Assembly (NCBI GenBank): GCA_963580095.1 | Contig: CAUZJQ010000323.1 | Span: forward strand, 1 to 5,014 | DNA: 5,014 bases | Direction of reading: 5' to 3' | Source of the DNA: CAJWLW01 sp963580095 | Lineage (GTDB): Bacteria; Verrucomicrobiota; Lentisphaeria; JABSQK01; CAJWLW01 | Shown here: in pieces, positions 1-5,014 of the stretch | Position numbering within the stretch: position 1 is the stretch's first letter | Layout of the letters: every line of letters starts with the position of its first letter | Position numbers and translations under genes: made by a program | Notes under the pieces: model-generated | What the model saw: the letters and a program-made list of their open reading frames with translations, nothing else | Databases searched by the model: none | What the model was told of the DNA's origin: nothing

Positions 1-2
1 TG

Positions 3-1883
3 CAGTGGGCGGCCATGGGGTTCCTGCTCCACGCCACACGCGTGTCGACGCGCCACGCCCGGTTGCGACAGTTTCTCATCCTTATGCTCCGGATTCTGGC
101 GCTGTTGTTTCTGGCGGCGGCTCTGGCACGGCCGCTGCTCGGCGGTATGCTCGGATCGCTCTTTGGCGGGCCGCCGGCGCGCGTCATCATCCTGCTCGAT
201 CGCAGCGGCAGCATGGAAGCGATCGATGCCGCAACCCATCGTTCGGCTCGCCTGCGCGTTCTCGATCAACTGTCGGAGGCCGCCATGCAAATAGACGCGG
301 GCGCCGAGATCGTGCTCATCGACAGTGCCACTCTGATGCCGCAGCAGATCGTCGATGCAGACATGCTCAAGAAAATCGATACGGAGACGGGACAGATCAT
401 CTGGCCCGCTGTGCGTCGTACGGATTCCGCTGCCGATATCACTGCCTTGCTGAATGCCTGCCAGGCGTGGATGTCGCGACACCCCGGCGGCCGCACGGAG
501 ATCTGGATCGCCTCCGACCTGCAGGCTGTAAGCTGGCAGCCCGACAGTCAGGCCTGGGCGAATATCGCCAAGGGCTTCGAGGCATTCGGCGATCAGGTCT
601 CCGTGCGCATCCTGGCAGCCAAGCTGTCGACTAAGGAAAATCTCGCGATTCGTCTGGTCAACTGTGAACGGCACCAGGCCGGGGATGAGGCCGAGCTGGT
701 TTTGGATCTTGATATCAAAGCAACAGTCGGGAGCGACATTGTCGTGCCTTTGAACATCAATATCGATGGTCAATCGATGCAGTTCGACGTGCATCTCGAA
801 GCCAGATCCATGCGCGTGCGCCGGCATCTGCCACTACGGCAGACGATGACCGGTGGCTGGGGGTCGGTGTCGTTGCCCGACGACAGCAACCGCAGTGACA
901 ATATCTGCTACTTCGCTTTTGGACGCCAGCGCACACTGCGCACCGTCGTGTGCGCTGGCACCCCCGCTGTCGGTCGACTGCTCCACCTGGCTGCTGCACC
1001 TTTGCCGGAGGCGCGTGGGGCCGCACTGCAACTTTCCCCCGATACGTTCGCGCCCGTCGACCTGTCCGAGGTTGCGCTGGTTATCTGGCAGGGCAGCATT
1101 GCCGCTGAGCATCAGGCGAAACTGCAGCGCTACGTCGATGACGGCGGTACGCTGTTGTGCTTTCCTGACACCGATGTCGGTAACACCGAAATTTTGGATT
1201 TCGCGACCTGGCACGACCCGGAACAGTCGGATGTATTTGAGATCGATGAATGGACGCACGACCGTGGCGTCCTGGCGGACGCGGCGACCGGCGTGCCGCT
1301 CGCCCTTGCCGAGCTCGATATCATCCAGCGCTGCCGGATCGCGGCCGATGCGACGGTACTGGCCCGCTTCGACGACGATCAGCCGTTCATCCTCGAACAT
1401 CGCCGTGGCAGGGGCCGTATCGTGGTGTGCACGTCGCTGCCGCACCCGGACTGGTCAAGCCTGCATTATGGGGCCGTACTCGTGCCGCTTGTGCAGCGGT
1501 TGCTGCACGTCGGCAGCCGGCGACTCGACCAGATTGTCTACGGCGAATGCGGTCGTCTCCTGCCGGTGGACAGTGAGCCGGCGTGGGTGCCGGCACAGTC
1601 GGAAGGTGTCGAAAGTCCCTGGCAAGCCGGCGTCTTCGATAGCGGCCGCCGCCGTATCGTGCTCAATGCTGCTGCCCGGGAAAGTGACTTGCCCCGACTG
1701 AGTCGGGACGACCTGGCGCCACTCTTCGGCGGTGTCGATTGGCGGCTGTTCACGGAGACCCCGGATGACGAAGCCAATCGCCAGGGCGAGTTGTGGCGAG
1801 CCTGCGTCGTGCTTGTGCTGCTTTGCCTGCTCGCGGAGCTTCTACTGACCACACCGCCCGCAACCGTGGGCTTGGAAACTTGA
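3..1883 (+). CDS. BatA-like membrane protein with VWA and GATase-like domains (5' end outside window)
   Basis: Probable membrane-anchored VWA protein of the aerotolerance-regulator (BatA N-terminal) type. The frame is open from the window edge. The ATG at 15 is probably internal, because the preceding codons (QWAA) and the following MGFLLHATR fit the family's conserved stretch between its first and second membrane helices, so the true start lies upstream. Numbering from that ATG: membrane helix about 19-43 ending in the typical ALARP; VWA domain about 57-205 with a MIDAS motif DRSGS at 62-66, a candidate Thr143 and Asp168 in SDLQ; beta-rich region about 206-300 ending near SDNICYF; GATase-like fold about 340-475 containing DDGGTLLCFPD; C-terminal helix about 594-612. 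Arginine-rich residues before the first visible helix suggest that the large domains are periplasmic. The stop is 25 nt before the next gene, consistent with an operon. Domain assignment comes from motif recognition; substrate and partner are unknown. Confidence 0.87.
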   Translation, partial: QWAAMGFLLHATRVSTRHARLRQFLILMLRILALLFLAAALARPLLGGMLGSLFGGPPARVIILLDRSGSMEAIDAATHRSARLRVLDQLSEAAMQIDAGAEIVLIDSATLMPQQIVDADMLKKIDTETGQIIWPAVRRTDSAADITALLNACQAWMSRHPGGRTEIWIASDLQAVSWQPDSQAWANIAKGFEAFGDQVSVRILAAKLSTKENLAIRLVNCERHQAGDEAELVLDLDIKATVGSDIVVPLNINIDGQSMQFDVHLEARSMRVRRHLPLRQTMTGGWGSVSLPDDSNRSDNICYFAFGRQRTLRTVVCAGTPAVGRLLHLAAAPLPEARGAALQLSPDTFAPVDLSEVALVIWQGSIAAEHQAKLQRYVDDGGTLLCFPDTDVGNTEILDFATWHDPEQSDVFEIDEWTHDRGVLADAATGVPLALAELDIIQRCRIAADATVLARFDDDQPFILEHRRGRGRIVVCTSLPHPDWSSLHYGAVLVPLVQRLLHVGSRRLDQIVYGECGRLLPVDSEPAWVPAQSEGVESPWQAGVFDSGRRRIVLNAAARESDLPRLSRDDLAPLFGGVDWRLFTETPDDEANRQGELWRACVVLVLLCLLAELLLTTPPATVGLET

Positions 1884-1908
1884 CCGCCGCACCCGGTATC
1901 ATTGAATT

Positions 1909-4107
1909 ATGACACTCTGGTCCTATACAATTTCGACACCGGCACTGGTCGCGGCCATCGGTATTGCTTTGGCGACGCTCGTCTGCAGCATTCGCGCCTG
2001 CCGGCGCTCGCGCGGTCGACGGTTCATCGCGCTCGAGGCCTTGCGCCTGATTATTGTTGCATTGTTGGTTTTTACCTTGTTCAAGCCCGAACGCCTGACA
2101 CATACGTCGTATACCGAACAGCCGCTGCACCTGGTCCTGTACGACATGTCGGAGAGCATGGCAACACTCGATGTTGCCGACGGTGACACCTTCATCACCC
2201 GGGCGGAATGGCTGCAAGACCAGATCGAGAATGAATTCTGGCGGCCGCTATCGTCGGGTTTCAATGTTCAGACCGTTGGGTTCGGTGCCATCTCGACCGA
2301 TCCCGGGGACGCTGTCGAAGGCAGCATGGATGCCATCGGTACCGATCTCAACAAAGCATTGAACGATGCGCTGACGCAGTATCCCGCCGGGCGTGCGGTC
2401 ATTCTCCTCAGTGACGGCGACTGGAACCTCGGTCGCTCCCCAGTGCAGGCGGCAGTCGCCTGCCGGCGCCGTGGCGTGCCGGTTTACACCGTTGGTGTCG
2501 GCAGCCATCGGCATTTGCCGGACCTCATTCTCGATGAAGTGCGGATCCCCGCCTACGCCCTGTTGAACGAACAGGTCGCCGTGCCATTCCGGGTCAGTAG
2601 CAAGCTCGACCGCGATGTCGAGACTGCAGTGCGCCTGACTGTCGAGGGCCGTGTGCTGGCGGAACGCTCGATCCGTGTTCCGGCCCAGGGCGAGGTCAAT
2701 GACGTGCTGTCGTGGCGGGCCGACAATCTCGGGCGGTATTACATCGATGTACGACTGCCACTCGAGTCCGAGGAAAAGATTCTCGAGAACAACCAAGCAG
2801 GCGGTTTTATCGCAATCCGCGAAGAGACACTCAAGGTCCTGATCGTCGAATCGGAACCGCGTTGGGAGTATCGTTACCTGCGTAACGCGCTCACCCGTGA
2901 CCCGGGGGTCGATGTCGATTGCCTGTTGATGCACCCCGGCATGCGGCGTGGTGACGGGCACAATTATATCCGTCATTTCCCCGGCAGCCGCGAAAAGCTC
3001 GCGCAGTACGACGTCATTTTCCTTGGCGACGTTGGCATTGGCGGCAATGAACTGACCGAGAAAGATGCGACATTGATTCGCGGCCTGATCGAGCAGCAGG
3101 CCAGCGGCCTGGTTTTTTTGCCGGGCTCGCGTGGTCGAATTTTCACGATGATCGAGTCACCGCTTGCCGAGCTGCTGCCGGTCACCCTCGACCCTGAGCA
3201 ACCGCAGGGACTGGCGGCAGCGCACGAATCTCGCTGGGAGATCACCACGCGCGGTGAAGCCCACCTGCTGACCAGCCTCACCCGGCAAAGCAACAAAAAC
3301 CGCCGGGTGTGGCAGGAGCTTCCGGGGTTTTACTGGGCTGCGCCGGTTGTCAGGTCGAAGCCTGGAGCGCACGTACTGGCGGTACACGGTTCGCGGCGAA
3401 ACGAATGGGGACGGCTGCCGCTTATCGTCTTGCGTCCGTTTGGCAACGGCCAGACGCTATTCATGGGCACCGACAGCGCTTGGCGCTGGCGCCGCGGCGT
3501 CGAGGACAAATATCACTACCGCTTCTGGGGGCAGGTTGTGCGCTGGATGTCGCATGCCCGTCACCTGGCGCATGACCAGGACATCCGTGTCTTTCATACG
3601 CCGGAAACGCCGCAGCGCGGCGATACCGTTTTTATCAATGCCAACATCTTTGACGACGGCGGTCTGCCGCTCAGCAATGACATCGTGACAGCGACCGTGA
3701 CCATCGACGACGATCAGCAGCAGCTTGAATTCGAAGCGGTTGAAGGTGGTTGGGGCCTCTATCGTACGAAGTGGAAACCGGCCCGCAGCGGCACTGCCGA
3801 GGTTGTTGTAAGCAGCCGGACAACCGGAAACTCACTGACCTCGCCGCTCGAGATTACCAGTGTGCGGCGAGAGAAGATCGGACAGCCTGCAAGGCGCTCG
3901 GTGCTGCGCGATATCTCCCGCATTACCGGTGGCAGTTTTGCGGACTCCGCAGACGTTTCCCAACTGTTGGAGGCTATTCGCACGGCACCGCTGGAGCAGC
4001 AGGTGATGGAACGTTTCAAGCTCTGGAGCACCTGGTGGTGGGGATTGATTATTCTGGGGCTTTGCACTACGTTCTGGTGTCTGCGAAAAGCTGCAGGGGT
4101 GATCTGA
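1909..4107 (+). CDS. Membrane-anchored VWA protein with glutamine-amidotransferase-like domain
   Basis: A complete 732-residue protein. Two N-terminal membrane helices (about 9-28 and 40-59) flank an Arg-rich loop, RACRRSRGRR, which should be cytoplasmic; the following domains are then periplasmic. The VWA domain (about 73-200) has a full MIDAS set: DMSES at 79-83, Thr145 in GTDL, and Asp169 in LLSDGD. A beta-rich region (about 205-300) leads to a GATase-like domain (about 307-550) opening with VLIVESEPRWEYRYLRNAL, a signature of this family. Its presumed elbow, VFLPGSRG, has no cysteine, so glutaminase activity is unlikely. Another beta-rich segment (about 555-650), the family-like DISRITGGSF, and a C-terminal helix (about 708-724, preceded by WWW) with a basic tail complete it. 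The start is the first ATG after an in-frame TGA at 1903-1905; no clear Shine-Dalgarno sequence precedes it. Architecture repeats that of the upstream gene, suggesting a partner in one complex (inference). Confidence 0.9.
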   Translation: MTLWSYTISTPALVAAIGIALATLVCSIRACRRSRGRRFIALEALRLIIVALLVFTLFKPERLTHTSYTEQPLHLVLYDMSESMATLDVADGDTFITRAEWLQDQIENEFWRPLSSGFNVQTVGFGAISTDPGDAVEGSMDAIGTDLNKALNDALTQYPAGRAVILLSDGDWNLGRSPVQAAVACRRRGVPVYTVGVGSHRHLPDLILDEVRIPAYALLNEQVAVPFRVSSKLDRDVETAVRLTVEGRVLAERSIRVPAQGEVNDVLSWRADNLGRYYIDVRLPLESEEKILENNQAGGFIAIREETLKVLIVESEPRWEYRYLRNALTRDPGVDVDCLLMHPGMRRGDGHNYIRHFPGSREKLAQYDVIFLGDVGIGGNELTEKDATLIRGLIEQQASGLVFLPGSRGRIFTMIESPLAELLPVTLDPEQPQGLAAAHESRWEITTRGEAHLLTSLTRQSNKNRRVWQELPGFYWAAPVVRSKPGAHVLAVHGSRRNEWGRLPLIVLRPFGNGQTLFMGTDSAWRWRRGVEDKYHYRFWGQVVRWMSHARHLAHDQDIRVFHTPETPQRGDTVFINANIFDDGGLPLSNDIVTATVTIDDDQQQLEFEAVEGGWGLYRTKWKPARSGTAEVVVSSRTTGNSLTSPLEITSVRREKIGQPARRSVLRDISRITGGSFADSADVSQLLEAIRTAPLEQQVMERFKLWSTWWWGLIILGLCTTFWCLRKAAGVI

Positions 4108-4130
4108 AAGTGGGGCTTGAGGATAGCAGT

Positions 4131-4158
4131 TTGTGGAGATGCAATATACTCTTATATA
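4131..4158 (+). promoter_or_regulatory. Possible sigma70-type internal promoter
   Basis: TTGTGG at 4131-4136 could act as a -35 box and TATATA at 4153-4158 as a -10 box, with a 16-nt spacer. An alternative -10, TATACT at 4145-4150, is closer to consensus but lacks a good -35 at the right distance. Both lie in the AT-rich spacer upstream of the small gene and would give a leader of a few tens of nucleotides. The match is weak and rests on base composition as much as on motif quality. Confidence 0.25.
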
Positions 4159-4187
4159 GGTTGTTATACGTTTTCTTTCGATCGTAT

Positions 4188-4191
4188 GAGG
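4188..4191 (+). promoter_or_regulatory. Ribosome binding site for the small gene at 4199
   Basis: GAGG lies 7 nt before the ATG at 4199, a good Shine-Dalgarno position. It decides the start of the small gene, since neither the gene at 1909 nor the one at 4427 has a comparable site. It is also half of a perfect 8-nt palindrome, GAGGCCTC (4188-4195), probably by chance. Confidence 0.45.
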
Positions 4192-4198
4192 CCTCGGG

Positions 4199-4430
4199 AT
4201 GCCAGTAATCGCCACTACATCAAGCGAACTTTTCCTGAGTGTCATCCCGGCTATCGCTGCGCCCTTTCACGCCACCCCCACACACCTCGACCAGCAGGCC
4301 CAGGCGCGGACGATGCAACTGCGGCGACACGTGAGGCGATCGTGCAACTGATCGAGAAACTCTGCAAGAGTATGTTGACCATCCCGACCCGGAAGGGCGT
4401 GAACATCTCCGGCAACTGTTGAAACCATGA
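4199..4430 (+). pseudogene. Small frame-disrupted gene before the DUF4175-like gene
   Basis: I do not recognise this product. The ATG at 4199 has a GAGG site 7 nt upstream and opens a 50-codon frame (MPVIATTSSE... to ...RRHVRRSCN) stopping at TGA 4349-4351. GC at third positions in this frame is about 68% (34 of 50 codons), higher than in the competing frame. One frame over (+1), the sequence after the TGA at 4332-4334 reads as coding-like, hydrophilic, helix-prone protein (ETLQEYVDHPDPEGREHLRQ, then LLKP) and ends with TGA at 4428-4430, overlapping the next gene's ATG. That second frame has no start of its own. A single +1 shift between about 4335 and 4348 would join the two into a protein of about 76 residues. 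Options are a one-base insertion in the genome, a sequencing or assembly error, or programmed frameshifting; no classic slippery site is visible. A standalone 50-residue peptide is also possible. Confidence 0.42.
4427..4430 (+). promoter_or_regulatory. ATGA stop-start overlap (translational coupling)
   Basis: The ATG of the DUF4175-like gene overlaps the TGA (4428-4430) of the upstream coding-like frame. The bases before this ATG show no clear Shine-Dalgarno sequence, so initiation may depend on ribosomes finishing the small upstream gene. If that gene is truly broken at 4349-4351, coupling would be weakened. Confidence 0.4.
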
Positions 4431-5014
4431 AAAGCTCATCACACAATCTGTCGCTGCCACCGAAGCTGGTTGGCCAGATCGCCGCCTGCGAGAGGCGTCT
4501 GCGGCGGGTCGAAACGATCGTGGCGGCCGGGGGCGCCCTGGGTGGTTTGCTGTTGTCGATCGTCATGCTGTATGTTTCGGATCGGTTCTGGGACACGCCG
4601 GCACTGTTGCGCGTCTTGTCCCTGGGGGGCGGCGCGCTGGCTTTGGGACTGTCTGCCTGGTACTGGCTGCGCCACTGGTACTGGAAGCGGCGCGACGGAT
4701 GTGAGATAGCACGGTTGATTCAGCGTTATCATCGGCAGTTCGGTGACCGGTTACTCGGGGTGGTTGAGTTGGTCAATGCCGATGATTTGCCGGGTGACAT
4801 GTCGTCCGACCTCTGCCGCGCCGCTATTGACCAGGTGGCTGCAGAGTCCGCAACAGTCGATTTCACGGAAGCTGTCGATCGCAGGCTGGCACGTGGCGCG
4901 GTCGGTCTGTGTGCTGCCGTGCTGATTGCGGTGACCGTCCTCGCATTGTTCTCGCCCGGGGCGGCGTTCAACGCGTTCGAGCGGTGGCTGCAACCCCTGG
5001 CAGGGATCGAACGC
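4427..5014 (+). CDS. DUF4175-like multi-spanning membrane protein, N-terminal part
   Basis: The frame stays open from ATG 4427 to the window end, giving 196 residues (MKSSSHNLSL... to ...QPLAGIER) of what is probably a much longer protein. Predicted membrane helices are at about 33-50, 64-82 and 157-177. Between the second and third lies a segment typical of DUF4175-like proteins in MoxR/VWA clusters: EIARLIQRYHRQFGDRLLGV with VELVNAD immediately after, then a helical stretch reaching VDFTEAVDRR; the family pattern is roughly ARLIE...P.LGDRLLSAVEL followed by DF..AV. After the third helix, FSPGAAFNAFERWLQP also fits. Members I know of are large, with beta-rich and long coiled-coil or Gln-rich regions later on, none visible here. 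It sits after two VWA proteins, the usual context for this family. Function is unknown; a scaffold role in an envelope complex is inference. The family call is by motif memory only. Confidence 0.72.
   Translation, partial: MKSSSHNLSLPPKLVGQIAACERRLRRVETIVAAGGALGGLLLSIVMLYVSDRFWDTPALLRVLSLGGGALALGLSAWYWLRHWYWKRRDGCEIARLIQRYHRQFGDRLLGVVELVNADDLPGDMSSDLCRAAIDQVAAESATVDFTEAVDRRLARGAVGLCAAVLIAVTVLALFSPGAAFNAFERWLQPLAGIER

Larger units (their letters stand above)
4108..4198. other. AT-rich intergenic spacer
   Basis: This 91-nt stretch has no convincing coding frame. Positions 4131-4190 contain 20 G/C in 60 bases (33%), well below the clearly GC-rich genes on both sides. It contains TATA-rich tracts and a pyrimidine run (TTTTCTTTC) but no stem followed by a T-run, so I see no intrinsic terminator. 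It is the only sizeable break in an otherwise tightly packed cluster and may hold a promoter or a regulatory 5' leader. Confidence 0.6.

Noticed and set aside
15..17. ATG at 15 as the true start of the first gene
   Set aside because: The frame is open upstream to the window edge and the BatA-type N-terminal region should have another membrane helix before this point, so the ATG is most likely an internal methionine.
834..1445. 203-residue antisense open frame opposite the first VWA gene
   Set aside because: It is fully opposite a well-supported domain, with shadow-like composition and no promoter or ribosome-binding site noticed.
853..1701. 282-residue open frame on the + strand inside the first VWA gene
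   Set aside because: Its Arg, Ser, Cys and Pro-rich composition is typical of an out-of-frame reading of GC-rich coding DNA, and the VWA/GATase-like frame through the same bases is clearly real.
2248..2976. 242-residue antisense open frame opposite the second VWA gene
   Set aside because: It lies entirely opposite a strongly supported gene and shows no recognisable motif or start site; long antisense frames are common in DNA with this codon bias.
4081..4200. Possible intrinsic terminator after the second VWA gene
   Set aside because: No stem of useful length followed by a T-run was found; the TTTT at 4171-4174 is not preceded by a GC-rich hairpin.
4117..4422. 101-residue open frame with TTG start spanning the AT-rich spacer
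   Set aside because: It begins inside AT-rich, non-coding-looking DNA, lacks a ribosome-binding site, has lower third-position GC (about 54% over the part compared) than the frame starting at 4199, and its product is rich in Cys, His, Pro and Arg as expected for an out-of-frame reading. Its stretch ATAATREAIVQLIEKL does look protein-like, so it is not fully excluded.
4337..4882. Several CGATCG palindromes in and near the last gene
   Set aside because: These short six-base sites fall in coding DNA rich in GAT, ATC and CGx codons, with no regular spacing or flanking symmetry, so chance and codon use explain them.

Overview
The window is a single same-strand (+) gene cluster from a Gram-negative-type bacterium, judging by GC-rich coding DNA, strong codon bias and membrane-anchored proteins with predicted periplasmic domains. 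The host cannot be named from the sequence. Clusters of this kind (MoxR ATPase / DUF58 / BatA-like / VWA / DUF4175-like) are known from Planctomycetes, Verrucomicrobia and some Gammaproteobacteria. No RNA gene, mobile element, CRISPR array or convincing terminator was seen.

Layout: (1) up to 1883, the 3' majority of a BatA-type membrane protein whose true N-terminus lies before the window; it has a von Willebrand A (VWA) domain, a beta-sandwich region, a glutamine-amidotransferase-like (GATase-like) domain and a C-terminal membrane helix. (2) 1909-4107, a complete 732-residue protein of parallel design: two N-terminal membrane helices, VWA, beta-rich region, GATase-like domain, C-terminal helix. 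(3) 4108-4198, a short AT-rich non-coding stretch that may hold an internal promoter. (4) 4199-4430, a small, apparently frame-disrupted gene: a good ribosome-binding site and ATG open a reading frame that stops after 50 codons, but a second coding-like frame continues to a TGA that overlaps the next start. (5) From 4427 past the window end, the N-terminal 196 residues of a DUF4175-like membrane protein.

Working together (inference): the two VWA/GATase-like proteins probably present metal-binding adhesion domains to the periplasm and may assemble with each other and with the large DUF4175-like membrane protein, under a MoxR-type AAA+ ATPase expected upstream of the window. The biochemical role of such clusters is not established. 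The most unusual part is the 4108-4430 interval, where an AT-rich spacer precedes a small gene that is either broken, mis-assembled or read through by frameshifting.
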